Positions 22,363-36,029 of a stretch of 64,000 nt of DNA are shown piece by piece (position 1 is the stretch's first letter; each line of letters begins with the position of its first letter). The position numbers and the translations under genes are program-made. This DNA comes from Hoplostethus atlanticus (Eukaryota; Chordata; Actinopteri; Trachichthyiformes; Trachichthyidae), in assembly GCA_034670405.1 (NCBI GenBank), contig JAXDDX010000043.1:2628501-2692500 (forward strand), given 5' to 3'. The notes beneath the pieces were generated by a model. The model was given only the letters and a program-made list of their open reading frames with translations, had not been told where the DNA came from and searched no databases.

Positions 22363-23682
22363 GCTTTTCACACTAGACTTAACCCCGGGCTAACGTCTTT
22401 CTTAACCCTGGGTTAAGGACGCATTTAACCCTGGGCTAAGCAGCGTTTCACACTTGCATTTTTGAAAGAGGGTTAACACCGCTTTTAACCCTGGGTTAAC
22501 AAACCCTGCTATGAAGCAGGGTTAGCACCGTTTTTGAGGTGCTATCCCCGAAACGCGGTGCTAAGAACAATAGTGTGAAACGTTGTGGGGTTAGAATGTA
22601 ACGGGTTAGAATGTAACAGGGTTAGAATGTAACAGGGGTTAGAATGTAACAGGTTAGAATGTAACAGGGTTAGAATGTAACAGGGGTTAGAATGTAACAG
22701 GGTTAGAATGTAACAGGGGTTAGAATGTAACAGGGGTTAGAATGTAACGGGTTAGAATGTAACAGGGGTTAGACTGTAACGGGTTAGAATGTAACGGGTT
22801 AGAATGTAACAGGGTTAGAATGTAACGGGTTAGAATGTAACGGGTTAGAATGTAACAGGGTTAGAATGTAACAGGGGTTAGAATGTAACAGGTTAGAATG
22901 TAACAGGGTTAGAATGTAACAGGGGTTAGAATGTAACAGGGGTTAGAATGTAACGGGTTAGAATGTAACAGGGTTAGAATGTAACGGGTTAGAATGTAAC
23001 AGGGGTTAGAATGTAACAGGGTTAGAATGTAACAGGGGTTAGAATGTAACAGGGTTAGAATGTAACAGGGGTTAGAATGTAACAGGGGTTAGAATGTAAC
23101 AGGGTTAGAATGTAACGGGTTAGAATGTAACAGGGTTAGAATGTAACGGGTTAGAATGTAACGGGTTAGAATGTAACAGGGTTAGAATGTAACAGGGGTT
23201 AGAATGTAACAGGTTAGAATGTAACAGGGTTAGAATGTAACAGGGGTTAGAATGTAACAGGGGTTAGAATGTAACGGGTTAGAATGTAACAGGGTTAGAA
23301 TGTAACGGGTTAGAATGTAACAGGGGTTAGAATGTAACAGGGTTAGAATGTAACAGGGGTTAGAATGTAACAGGGTTAGAATGTAACAGGGTTAGAATGT
23401 AACGGGTTAGAATGTAACAGGGGTTAGAATGTAACGGGTTAGAATGTAACAGGGTTAGAATGTAACAGGGTTAGAATGTAACAGCGAGTTAAACATTAGC
23501 ATTAAATGTTAACCCGGGGTCTACAAGCTTACAGTGCGAAATCCTGAACACTGAATACCCGGGGTCAATTGTTAGCCCAGGGTTAAATAAAACTAGTGTG
23601 AAACGTGAGATAAGTTAACCCAGGGCTATTATAACCCAGGGTTAAAGTTAACCCTGGGCTAACATATTCAAGTGTGAAAAGC
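22363..23682. mobile_element. TIR-bearing non-autonomous element with a minisatellite core
   Basis: Both ends carry the inverted repeat GCTTTTCACACTAGA (left, 22363) and its partner ending AGTGTGAAAAGC (23682). Subterminal DNA on both sides is packed with palindromes of the TTAACCCTGGGTTAA type: at least four on the left (about 22380-22495) and five on the right (about 23500-23665). No transposase is present. A target duplication was not convincing. The core is the minisatellite described separately. Confidence 0.6.
22587..23483 (+). repeat. GGGTTAGAATGTAAC minisatellite, about 55 units, with higher-order period
   Basis: About 55 tandem units of 14-17 bp, with consensus (A/none)(G2-4)TTAGAATGTAAC. 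Four unit variants occur: CGGG, CAGG, CAGGG and CAGGGG before TTAG. The order of variants repeats over 20 units: the CAGG marker unit at 22888 and that at 23209 are 321 bp apart with matching neighbours. A single AATG-to-ACTG change is at about 22770. Each unit contains GGGTTA, a permutation of the vertebrate telomere hexamer. Confidence 0.9.
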
Positions 23683-23914
23683 CTATAAACTCAGTGTCAA
23701 TGAAAGACTGAAATGAAATGTGGATATGAGGAACATTTCCAGGTTCCACTGCCATACTGACACAACATCTAAACATTTTGACCACCATTGTTTACACAAT
23801 GCCAAAGGAACTTGGTGTTGTGCTGTACCATATACACTGCAGCTAGAGCTTTGAGAATGTTAACACTGTTTCAAGTAATGAGCCAAACCAATTGAGAAAA
23901 ACTGTAAATAGACT

Positions 23915-24000
23915 ATGGATGGATGGATGGATGGATGGATGGGTGGATGGATGGATGGATGGATGGATGGATGGGTGGATGGATGGATGGATAGATAAAG

Positions 24001-24042
<42 letters not shown>
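23915..24042 (+). repeat. (ATGG)n then (GATA)n microsatellites
   Basis: ATGG tetranucleotide array to about 23993 followed by GATA array from about 24001. The GATA part abuts the LINE end on its right and probably derives from its tail. Confidence 0.9.
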
Positions 24043-24043
<1 letters not shown>

Positions 24044-24350
24044 GGCTCTTTATTGTCCCCGAGGGGAAATTGCAGTTACGCAGCAGGAGGTGTACAAAGC
24101 AAGAAAGAAGCACACAGCACTATACAATAAACAAGTTCAGAAAATAAAGGTTATATGAAAAATACAAAGAATATACACGTTAGTGCACATCAGTGACAAG
24201 AAATAAGCTAATTAGCTTTAGTGCAATGTACTGTTGTGCAATTTTGATAGATGTATCATGGTGACCATCAGGTAAGTGGGATGTGTTTGCAGGTATCAAT
24301 ATCAGGTATCAGTTATCGTATTTAGTGTAAAAAATGTATCGTAGCTTGTC
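24043..24350 (-). mobile_element. LINE 3' end (Rex1/CR1-like), minus orientation
   Basis: Read on the minus strand it ends CAATTTCCCCTCGGGGACAA, then TAAAGAGCC and a (TATC)n tail, a common fish LINE 3' terminus. No coding part is recognisable, and the right boundary is approximate. Confidence 0.5.
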
Positions 24351-25080
24351 ATTTTGCATATGAAGAAAATAAAGAAAAGAAAATGTTTCTGAAGTTTACC
24401 ACTCAATATCTCTAAACCATAGAGTTATTGTCATTTTGTCAAACGAGGAGTCACGTTCTTTACTATCCTTTAAAAGGTATTGGAACTTTTTACTATCAAC
24501 ACATGTCTAGTACTTGAATACTTTGACCCCATAGACCACAGTATTTTACTAGATTCCATCAGTGTCAATCAATCTCTTGTTTAGGAGCAAAACTCTTGTC
24601 CTGTCAGTCTTGTCAGTCAACCTGCAAGACAATTTCTACTTGACATGAGCTCTATGCAAACTATGGATGATTTACCTATGTGCAAGTGTGTGCATGTGTG
24701 TCATTACTCCTCCACTAATGCTGTAGAGCAAGGGGGGATAGATAGGTCAGATGTTACTGCCGCCTGACAGTAATTCCTCAACAGTAGTTGAGCTCTGCCT
24801 CCAGCGAGCATTCCTCAGACGTCAGCACGTGAAGCCGGAAGGTTCAGAGATAAAAAGATGCTGTTGAACATAACGTTCCCACCATGCCTGTGACGAGCCT
24901 GGTGTGATCATACTGCTGCCATGTCAAATACCTCAACAAGAAGTAATGCAATACAGTAATCTGACTACAAAAAAAGTAGTGCTCATAAACTGGTACAGAC
25001 AAAAAAAAACACCTGCATTCAACATGCACGTACTTTTGGAAAACTAGGCTAGTACTTAGTACCACTTTTAGATAAGTGAT
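24351..25080. other. Intergenic, no feature seen
   Basis: AT-rich DNA without recognisable exons or repeats. Confidence 0.4.
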
Positions 25081-25082
25081 GT

Positions 25083-25345
25083 ATTATTATTATTAGTAGT
25101 AGTAGTAGTACTAGTAGCAGTAGTAGCAGTAGTAGTAGTAGCAGTAGTAGTAGTAGTAGTAGTAGTAGCAGTAGCAGTAGCAGTAGTAGTAGTAGTAATA
25201 GCAGTAGCAGTAGCAGTAGCAGTAGTAGTAGCAGTACTAGCAGTAGTAGTTGTAGTGGTAGTAATAGCAGTAGCAGTAGCAGTAGTAGTAGTAGTTGTAG
25301 TTGTAGTAGTAGTACTAGCAGTAGTAGTAGTAGTGGTAGTAGAAG
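25083..25345 (+). repeat. (AGT/AGC)n trinucleotide array
   Basis: About 260 bp of AGT triplets with interspersed AGC, ACT and TGT variants. It causes long artificial poly-Leu and poly-Thr ORFs on the minus strand. Confidence 0.95.
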
Positions 25346-25372
25346 TGGCAACTATAATTATAATATAATTAT

Positions 25373-25432
25373 AGGCAAGGCAACTTTTATTTATAAAAAC
25401 ACATTTCATACACAAGGAAGATTCAATGTGCA
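25373..25432 (-). mobile_element. L2-type LINE tail, minus orientation
   Basis: GGCAAGGCAACTTTTATTTA on the plus strand, then CATTTCATACACAAGG, is the reverse complement of the L2 tail type also present at about 20215-20255. Confidence 0.5.
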
Positions 25433-25679
25433 AAAATAAATAAATAAATATAAGTTGTTTTATAATTCTAATAGCTTCAGTTCCCCTAGATCACCAACAT
25501 TATTAATAGGTCCAGGGTCAAACATTTAACATGACACCTGCCTTGACAACAGACAGACCCTTGGATGATCATGTCTGATGTTAGTGCTCAGTAAGGAAAG
25601 CCTGACAGCACAGGTTGAGACAGGCTAAAACACCTACAGGGTTTATAGTGAAACAGACAGGCTTAAAACTATATACTAA

Positions 25680-25815
25680 TATATAGTATATATATATATA
25701 TATATATATATACAGTATATACTATATACTAACTATATACTAATATATATATATATATACTAACTATATACTAATATATATATATACTATATATACTAAT
25801 ATATATACTATATAC
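25680..25815. repeat. (TA)n / TATATACTAA microsatellite
   Basis: Alternating TA runs mixed with ACTATATACTAA units. Confidence 0.9.
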
Positions 25816-28800
25816 TAACCCCCGAAACAAAATCAAAAATGCATCATTTCATTATCACCGTGTTATCTAGTTGTCCGAATCTGCCCCCCCCCCCTCGTCT
25901 CACCAGCCTTATAAATTTAATTCCTCCACATGACCTCTGACCTGATGGGCAATAATAGCCCCCTTGTGTTTATAATAACAGGTGTGCTTCCATCTTTTAA
26001 TCTTCTCATTGTATTCCAAATCCTGAGCGACTTAATTTCTTAATTGCCGGGCCTGAAGGGGATTATGGTGTCTTATGGGTGTCTGAGAGCCCAGCAGAGG
26101 CCATGAAGAGGCTTAGCCTGGGGTCAACATGCCCATCCACCCTGGACTGATGGGGTCGCAAGTGGGTCCTTGCAGTCAAGTATGCATGCTGAGACATGAC
26201 AATTTAAAGGACAACACCATTAAAATTGTCTTTCAGGTTCAGGTTGGTTCAGATCCCATTATTTTTGTGACGTTTCTGAGTTTGGAGTTAGGTGACCAGT
26301 GAATTCATGCTCCATACTCCATAATAAGTAAGATTTTACAAAATTACCACAATATATCTGCAGGGTTGTTGATCAATACCAATGACTCAACGATGACTTC
26401 ACCATGCGCTGAGATTTCTGGCTTTCAAAACGCACTTTCCGGCACGTACTCTGTTCTCAAGGTTCCTCCTCAATACCTGTCAAGCATGCAATGTAATGAC
26501 ATCATAGGACTGCATGAATGTCACAATTTATGACTTCAGGGAATTTTAGCACAGTGTCTAGTCGCATGATAGTGAGCCTGAAGTCCATTTCGGTGGAAAG
26601 CCTGGATGCTTTTTTTTCATCATGCACATCATGTTGCAGTTTATGCACAACAAACATATTTAGTGCTAAAGAAAATGCACCATCAAATCAATTTCAGCTA
26701 TGAAATATGAGAAATAATCATAAACATTTGACCAAGAAAATATTCCTGGCAGTGACTACTGACTGAGTATTATTCCACTGGCTTGTTGACCCGAACACAC
26801 GATGATCATATCGTTATGACAGTTTGAAATAGATAGATAGATAGATAGATAGATAGATGGATAGATAGATAAACCACTAAAAGAAGGAGATCAATTAACT
26901 TGTGCACTCTTAGATACATATCCTCACACCACTGACTGACTGACTGACTGACTCAGTCTAAAACCTCACATGCCAATGAAAATATCATTTCTATCAAAAC
27001 TGGGTCACCATCTAGAGAGGCGGTTTCATTTGTTAATTGCTGTGCATGTGAAACACAGAACAGTTGGCTGGGGTCGATGAGACTGCGTTGAGTGAAGCTC
27101 TTCCAGATTAGCTTCCACTCCCAATGAAGCTGTGAGGTAATTTGGATCTGAGGAAACCTTCCGTATCCTCTGACAGCTCCGTGTAGTTTCTTTGGCTTGC
27201 CTGAGGATTTCCTATGTCGGCCTGCCAAGTCATTTGTACCCAGCAGCCCTTGTGCTCCATCTATGTTACGCTGTACTCATGCCGCCACTGGAGACCTTCT
27301 CAGCTCAGAACGTAAACGGTGTAGCGAGCAGTTACGGCCACAAGGTGTCGTCACTGAGCAGTGAGATGGCATGGCTGGAGTTCACTAGCCTTGATACTAA
27401 ACTGACCAGCAATTCGATTAGATGACAATGAACCAGAGCCGGTAGATAACTGAGTGAACTATGACCTCCAGTCAGGATCTTTCAAGGCAGAAAAGCATTG
27501 ATTATATTTTCAGAAAAGCATTGATTTATGATTTTTCACCTTGAAAGACCCTATTCTCATATGAATCAGTTTGAAACTACTTACAATGATGTACATACAC
27601 TGAAATACGTCACAAAGAGTTGCCTCAGCCAAGAGAGTGGGTAAACTCCTCGCTAATAAAAAGGTGGGTAAAGTGAGTTCAGGTGGTTTTACCCTGCTGA
27701 TCGCCTGATGAACATATTTTTTTCCATTTTTGTTTTGCCTTTATCCAGCCACTGAGCCCACATTGTGTTGGATGTGCGTACTTCCATTTATGTGTTTTTG
27801 CATGTTATCTTTGCAGAGTGAAATCATGAAAAGCAACAAAAAGACCAAATCCCCAAACTGTGGCAGACAGACTGCTCCGTCATCCTTCCACATCCTTGAA
27901 ACTCCTTTTGCTGCACTGAATGGGGTTTCAATAGGGTGGTCGTATTTGTCCCTCTGACCCCAGAATGGCTGAACGAGGCCGAACACACGGTCACACACTC
28001 TATTCTGGTTGGAGTGGAGCTGGGTAGCGCTAAAGTGCCCTGGTAGTTACAATTTGACTTGCAAATGGCAGCCGCTCTTTTGCAGAGACGACCTTCTTGG
28101 TGGTTGTGAGGTGTGTACGTGTGCGTCTGTGTGAACGTGTGTGTGTGTGTGTGTGTGTGCGCATGTATCTGTGTGAGTTGGTGCCTGCGTGTGAAGATGT
28201 GGGTGGGTGTGCAGGGTGGTGAGTGGGTGTGTGATGTGTGTGTGTGTGTGTGTGTGTCATGTTGTGACTCATGCGAACACGTGTCCGTATCAGTGGGTGT
28301 GGCGCTTGAAGGACTATCCAGGCGTTGAACTGTTGACACAAACCATTTGAAGGGAGTCAATCGGACAAGCCGCCCATTAAAAAAAGTGGAAAAAATAGCT
28401 GCAGTGTTGATTTAGTGGCTCGCCGGGAGCCGAGCGATCACAGACATAAAGACAGCTCTCCTTCATAGTCAGGGAAGGGTTTCAAAATATGTTTATCGTC
28501 AGGGTTATTGAATGAGCACTAATGCAAACACTTTCAGTCTGGGTTCTCTGTGTTTTTCCCAGAACTGAACCCACTGTCTTTTCCATCTTCCATCTCCAAA
28601 GCTATTACTATATTCCTAGAAAACCCACTGACGCGCTGAGAACTGCCGTGCAGTTCACTGACCTTCCAGAAAAATCCACTCTTTCATTCCTGATGGGTTT
28701 AAGTGCATAAACATAGTGCATAACATTTTTCCCAACTGCAGCACCATAAGTGCATAACAAGTTAATATGGGTGGGCCCAGTGGTAATCAAACCCCTAACC

Positions 28801-31800
28801 TCAGTGTCATACATAACACAGCTTAAAGTAATAATCTGCAACATTTTCATATAAATAAAGGTTTGTTTCACAACTCTCTATCGCTGATCGATACACATTA
28901 TATACTCAATTCTGATTGGCCAACACATTCTGAGACACATTCTGTTAATAACAGACATCTGTATCACATAACTAATCAGTCAAGAGGTCAATCTGGTTGA
29001 TTTCTGATCAAATTAACTAGCGACACGCTTAGTTAGTTACTGCACACCAACCCTCAGCTGACCCGGTTAGAAACGTGGAAGACTTTCCCAATATTACATT
29101 TCATTTATTCAGAGCACAAAACTTTTGATTGCTGGTTTGAGGCTCAATGGCAATCTTAATGGATGTGATTCTGTTGCTATGGTTACGGTTCTACAGTGTA
29201 GCCATGGATGCTAGCTACAGATGTTTCTATGGTTACAGCCCTGCTGAACTAATTTTTTTGGTGGAAGCTTGTAAATGACGTCGTAATATGATCATCATAA
29301 ATCCATATGTTGTTTCAAGTGATCAGTGTCTTAGTAGCCATGGTAGGTATGTAGCCATGTAGTAAGTGGGATAATGTACAGGGGCTTATTTTGCGATAAT
29401 GATTGTACATCATCCCTTACATAGTGACTCAACATCCAGCCAGTTCATGAAAGCTTTTACATTTGCTGTTCTAAACACCCGGTAGGTCTTTCCATATAAA
29501 ATCCTCTGGCACACGGGAAGTGATGAGTTTTACCCTCATGGCAGCAGCAACAGCGGTTTGCTTGGAATAAATAGAAGAAGAACTGGGTAGTTAGCGTGAG
29601 CAGCGATAGCCACCATGGCTGAACAGACAAAGAGAAGAGAAACACAAACTTCATCAACAGAAAATCCAAGGAAAAAGACACACTGTTTGATTGACAGGTG
29701 ATCTCTGGGGGAGTGCAGTGCAGAACCACCACAGCGACGAGCACTGAGCACCAAAGATCTTGCGGATTACTTTTAATGAACCATTACAGATTCCAGGGTT
29801 GTTGTATTATGAGTTACTGGTAAAAAGGCTAGCAGAAGTCCAACCCTTTCAGTGAAAGCTGCAGGAAGGACATGGCATTTCAGCCATATTTTGCTACGCT
29901 TCCCGAGCCCATCTCTCCTTATCTAGTGACCGTTTACAATTTGGGTATATTCATTTTGTTCTTGGTGAGTTTGAGATTTTTGAAACTTTCTTTATCTGTC
30001 ATAACTCAGGGATACTGGTCTGTTTTACTTACAGTGTTTGCAAACATAATGAATAGTAATAAACCTTGTACAGACTCAAAACCCATGTACCTGACACACA
30101 CTGTCAGGTGTTGTGTCAAATGGTCAGGATAAAAAGATCCATGATGGATAAATGTCTTTGATCCAGTAAAGCACTATGTAGAAAAAGCCAGCAGTGGGTT
30201 TCAGTGGGACAGCGTTTCAACAGAGGGCGCCATACGAACATTACAGATCAGACCTTTAATATGTCCATCCAGTGAGACTCCTTCATGCTTCACTATGAAT
30301 CGTGACCATTCATCTCTGCAGAACAGTGGGGCATTATACCCAGACTGTACATTATCATACCATGCTACCGTGTCAGCAGGACTGCATGCACAGTAACTCA
30401 CTTCCTTGTGCAGATCAACAAGAATGTAGATGTTGCTCAGAGCTACGAGGTCAAGTCAAATCTATTAATACAGCGCTTACAACATGCAGGTTCATCTTAA
30501 AGTGCTTTACAGAGCAAAAAAGGGCATAAATGCAGAGACATTTCAGTTAGAGGAGCTGAACTACAGTGTTAGGTTTTCTCTCGAACAAGGTGGGGGTGGA
30601 CAATCCACATTCCTCAAGCCTTTTTATGGAAGGAATAAGAGAAATAAGAGATTTACAGAGCAGGGGAGGCACAGGAAACAGGGTTTAGGCAGGATTTCAT
30701 ACCAGGGCAGCAGAGGCACGAGGGAGGTGCTCTTACCACACATCCCTGGGCACGTTGTTGTATGGATTAAACATCAATATATCATTAAAACTGAATTGTG
30801 ATACCTTGGGATAACTATTGTAAACAAATCAGACGATTGGTAGCGTCTATCTCACACCATTGTTATAAACCCTGTTGCTTTCTGTTGCAAAGAGGACGTT
30901 GCTACTTGTCCCCCCTCGCCCCTCCCTGGCATCGCTTCATTTTCTCTCTTGCTTTACTGTGGAAGATGAGGAACATGTTGGAAATGATTTTTGCATCAGT
31001 CTTTCACCACCGTCTGACGTTGCCAGAAACTCTGAAAGCTTTAGCTCCGTTTGGGAAGAACAGCACCCTCTTCCTGTTTTGAGCCCTAAATCCAACCTGG
31101 TAATACTCCATGCTAAATGCAGTGTAGAGGCTGTACAGTCTTGTTTGTTTACGGTAATTATACCAACATCATGTAATAATGATTTATTGGTGTTAAAATA
31201 TAACCCTTAGTTTAATCCTTTGTTATACATGAGGACCACAACAGGCTCAATTCCCACTGAGTTTGACAGCACATGCGATGATCTACAAATGCAGCTGATG
31301 CTCCATGTTGGTTTACCCTGGAATAAAATTATTTCCCACACCAAATTTCTGACCAGTGGAGGAAATGACTGCTCCCACGTGGCTTCTGTTGATAAATTAT
31401 GGTTTGCTTGAAACTTTGAACCAATGAGTAAATTCACTAATATCTTGTCACCTGATTTGGACCAAAGCCAAACCGACTTTTTGCTTGAAAACTTTGGTTG
31501 AAGACCCCTGTGGACACTTTTCTCAATCAAACCCCCTAAACAAAACAGTATTTTGGTGATGCTCTAACCACTGAGCTGTATAACAGTTGGGTGTGTAGAC
31601 ATCGTCAGAGCAGTTGCATGATGGCGGGTTTCTGCAGACGGAGAGAAAGGGGGACTGTATTGATCGGGTGCTGGTTTACAGCTGCAGATGGGCGATGGAG
31701 CCCAGATTGTGTGTCCCCTGCCGTGGTGGTGCAAAGGGGCGGCGGCTTTCTCTTGGCATGGTCACATAGTGAGATACCCACCCACTGCCCTCGTCATGCC

Positions 31801-31844
31801 ACAAGAGTTCCCAATGGACCGGGCTGACCCTGTGTGTGGTGACT

Positions 31845-31901
<57 letters not shown>

Positions 31902-34900
31902 AGTACATTTGCATGTCCACATAAGTGAGTGTGTTCTTATGAGAAAGCGTGTGTATGTGTATGCGTGAACAAGCTCCCATTTTCTGCATGCATTTGCATA
32001 TGTGTGTGTGTGTGACATCCATGTGTCGCAGTCATGAGCTCAATGGTGGTGTTGATCCATTTCACAGATGGGGGGGTGTAGGCCAGAGGGTGGCCACTGA
32101 ACAGACCGCCTCATTGTATGGCAAGCTGCATGAAGCGCATGCAGACTGAAGCCACTGGCGAGTGCAGATGGACCACCTTTGATCTCCCATGGTGCCCTTT
32201 CTCAGGGTCAAAGGTTACAGGGGGCAGGCAAGCTTATTGTCACATGAACAAGAAATGCATTATCAAATGATGGTGTGGTTTGTCACGCCTAATTGTGTAG
32301 CAATCCCTCATAACTTCACACAGTTGTGTCTCTGGCGAAATTGATTTGTGTCAACACATCGGTCCAAGCTGATGCATTCCACAATGTACTGTATCTCTCA
32401 AATGGTGATCCTTTGTTACCCGCAGCCTCGGCTGTTATTGATTTCCTTTGTATGTGACAGGCCCGGGCCCTGCTGAGGGGAAGGGAGACATTTTCTAGGA
32501 ACAGAGCACCACCCGCGCTCCATCTCCCCTACCTGCTGCTGCTCAATATTTAATGCGCTGCACCCTGGCTGCTCCAGAAAGAGCAGTGATGGTGAGTTCA
32601 GGGTTTCTTCTGCATCACGGTCCTGCTGGTATGGCTTGGCATGTAAAAGCCTCAAGCGAGCTGATCCTCCCTGCTACCTTTAACTCCACTTTCCAAAAGT
32701 ATCTCAGTGGCTCTGGCCTTTAACTTGTTCTTATATAGTGAGTTTCAATGAAATATGTTCAGTTGAGTTCAAAATAGATCTACTTTTTCCATGGGAACAC
32801 AAGATAAAGAGTCAAGTAGAGTCAAGAATAAATAAATCTGTCCAATTGAGGTGAAAATAGGCCTTCATTATGTTCAGGCGATACAAGTTTCCCAGCATGG
32901 TTAAAGGTTAGGATTGAAGGCTGAAAACTGATCCTGAACCAGCACTTCAAACCCTCTGTTTGGCTTCTGTGGCTCTGACCCTTGACCTCCTTAGAATTGG
33001 TTGCTTGTAATGATGCCAATCGAGTACTTGAAGCTTATTCTCCTGTTGCATTGTCCATTGTCATTCTGCATGAGGACATCAGATAAACGCTCAACGTGTG
33101 AAAACATCTCACCGACGAATGGCCAAAGAGAATTGGTTGGCAGCGTTGAGTAAGTAAGTTGGTACTATCAGAGAGGACAGTGCCAGATAAGGGTTATGGT
33201 TTTACAGCTCTATGGAAATACAAGGACCTGCTTGTATAGTAGGAAATAACCCGGCCAACGGACTCTTGATTGCTGGGAACATATTATCAACTGACGATCC
33301 TTTGACTTTGTTTCTGCCAAAAGGAGAAAAATAACAAGGAGATAGGATGAAACATGAAAGTAAACTTTGAAACTCCTCAGTGGGATGTGTCCTGACAGTC
33401 CCATCAAAGAGGCTGTCAGCTGTTTTATTTCTGTCTCTACAACCCTCCAGATTACACACCTGCCTCACACCCCATTTCCTAGAAGGGTGAGGCCTTTTAT
33501 TACATCAGATAGCAGTACTGGTCGAGGCTCCTCCCTGACCACAGCCAAATAAACAGTCCACAAATCCTGCAATAAAGTTTTATTTGCTTGTTTGTTCGTT
33601 AAATTTGTTAATTTAATTGTTCAATAATGTTTTTTTGTGAGATAATTAATCATTTAAAGGCAGTAACATAGACTCAAATATTAGATCATTAGAGAAAAGT
33701 TTCTTTCTTTCTACCTCTCTCACCCTTTGAGCTGTATCGTGAAGACTACCCGTTCCTCGATACCTACTAGTGTATCCTCAGATGTCCACCATGCACGGCA
33801 GCATAGGGATGCTGATGATTATAATGATGCTGCTGCTGATGAGTGGGAGTGTGTTTTTGTCTGCTACATCAGATGGAAACCATGTATCTGTCAAATTTTT
33901 TTTCAGGAATGAAGAGAAGAATGCTTATTTTCTCGTTAACTATACAGTGGGGTTTTAACACAGGAAGCTCACTCAGCATTCATCAATACACAGGATAAGA
34001 TGTTACAACCCCTCCTGCCATAATCCAGGGTAAACACTCGTAGAAGCCCAATTCAGATATTATACGGATGATACAAAAACCGCCAAATGAACACCGTAGC
34101 AGACGTCAGGCCACACCGTCATACATCTACCGAGTCATTCATCAGGCGGCACCATTCACCAACTACCTACTCTGGCCAATAGCACTATAGCATGTCATTA
34201 AGTGGGCACCTTCCTTAACCGATGTTTCGTTGAGTTTGGCACATAAATATAAGTATATAAATGATCATGTAAACATACAATTCAAGTCAGTGAAATGCCA
34301 AAATGGAAATTCGGTGGTTGTTACACAACAAACAGTGGTGCAAAGGTCTGAAATTGCCCAGAAGCCTAAAGGAAAAACACTGCAAGAGAAACTCATGTTG
34401 CTATCTAACCGTAGAGACTAATGAATGGCAGAGTAATCACAACGCAGGATGCTTTGTTTGAAAGCAAAGTATTTCTAAAGCAAACAAGAGGAGGCCTATG
34501 TTTTTTTATTTTGGACCTTTCTGACTCAGACGCAGGCTGAGTGGTTTGGCTCTGAGTGGCACTATTTTGACACGGCACAAGTACAAAACAGAGGTGGCCA
34601 TGGAAACTGGCGGCGTCCAATGGGAGAATGGGATATGGGTGTGGCCAGCTGATTGACAATGTTCCTGTCCCGCTCACTTCCTCCTGACCGGTCAATGAAT
34701 AACTTTTTCAGCACTTATTCTACTGCAGGGAGAGAGAGAGAGAAACTCCTGGAAGTTTCTAGAAAAAGAAAAAAGGTTCTCACATGACAGAGGGAAAGAA
34801 AAAGAAACACCATAAGTAACTCCTGTGGATATCTGGGGTGTCTGAATGTGACTCTCAAGTTAAAGCAGCTTATTTAAACTCTCAGACAAACATTTCACTC

Positions 34901-35540
34901 CCAGTTTACCTCCATTAGAGCGGTTGTTAGTTTGTTAGATTTTTGGTTGTAATTCATTTTATTGGTTTGAATTGTTAATGTATAAAACCACTGAGGCTTT
35001 AGGCGTGTCTACTTTTCATCGAGATCGTTTCATTGAGAGACAGCTCTGGTCGGTGAAAGTGACTGAGCAATGCTCTTCCCTTCTTCCCTCCCTCCCTCCC
35101 TCCCTGTTGAGGTGCTGAGCAAAGCTTGGCCTCCATAAATGTGAACCAGGGACACGTTTCAGAAAACCCTTCCTCCGATGAAAAATGATTTAAAAGAAAA
35201 GGTTTCAGTGTCGGATGACATCGCTCAGAGAATTTAACACTCATAAAAGTTGTGCAAGACTATAAAGGTTTTGGAAATATATGAGATAAGGTATTAAACA
35301 TATCGGCTTTTCTTTTCAGTGAAATGCCACGCTCAGTGTCACCAAGACTTGAAAATTACATTTGAGCGGTAGAGAAGATGCCGTGCACAAAGTAAAGTTT
35401 CCCAATAGAGAGTCACGGAGAGTGCAGAGAGCTGCAGGGGCCCAGCTGTGACAAATCATATGGTCCACAAAGAGGAGGGGGAGAGAGGATTAAAGGGTGG
35501 CAAAATGGGCAAATATGAAAAGACACGTGGCCACCTATCA
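25816..35540. other. Gene desert between tsc22d2 and pfn2
   Basis: About 10 kb in which no exon could be supported. It contains simple repeats ((GATA)n 26830-26871, (TGAC)n 26932-26957, (TG)n 28137-28160 and 28230-28258, (GT)n 31849-31900, CCCT run 35080-35105) and one copy of a dispersed sequence at 27454-27590 that recurs near 35.65 and 36.71 kb. ORFs of 60-110 codons look random. Any conserved non-coding element would need alignment to other fish. Confidence 0.4.
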
Positions 35541-35795
35541 GTGGGCATGGTGGCCTGGTGGCTCGGCGCCGCCCTGTAACCAAGAGGCCACAGGTTTGAT
35601 CCCATAACAGGAAATGTGTCCGTCAACGGGTACCCTGAGGCTTCCCTGCTCACCAGTAGGTGATCCCCATAAGGCAAACAACCATCCATATAAACAATAA
35701 TCAGTTATATATTTCAGAAAAACTTCAATTTATGCTTATTCCTCAAAAGACACTATCCTCATATACCCTACAACAGTTTGATACTATTTACTGTG
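35541..35795 (+). mobile_element. tRNA-derived SINE
   Basis: tRNA-like head with an A-box-like GTGGCCTGGTGGCTCGG region (35550-35567) and B box GGTTTGATCCC (35593-35603). It is followed by a body (35655-35795) with CCCCATAAGGCAAACAACC and TTTCAGAAAAACTTCAATTT, also found at 36707-36900 and in weaker form at 27454-27590. Confidence 0.6.
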
Positions 35796-36029
35796 GTGTG
35801 TAAACTGAGATCAGGTGGGTATTTGGTAGTAACGGATGCACCATTTGTTATGTTGTTAGTGTGATCCAACATGAATTATTCCACATCATGAACTCTCAAG
35901 TGTGTATTATTATTCATGTGCAGATACCAGCTGCTGATGCTTTAGCTGTCTTGCCATAAGGGTGAGCCTAGTAACAATCTCTATTGTGTGCAGACATCAG
36001 TCACATGGAAACAATGTTCTAGTGGCTCC

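Noticed and set aside
22587..23483. CRISPR-like regular array
   Set aside because: Units are contiguous with no unique spacers, and the DNA is eukaryotic; it is a minisatellite.
25049..25433. Poly-Leu and poly-Thr ORFs on the minus strand
   Set aside because: Produced by the AGT/AGC trinucleotide repeat.
27824..28360. His/Thr-rich 178-codon ORF on the minus strand
   Set aside because: Translation of (CA)n and related simple sequence; similar HTHT ORFs at 31794-32018, 59467-59667 and 63204-63961 are rejected for the same reason.
33770..33958. Small ORF with a signal-peptide-like start (hydrophobic Met/Leu/Ile stretch)
   Set aside because: Only 62 codons, no homologue recognised, GATGATTATAATGATG-type repeat explains the hydrophobic run.
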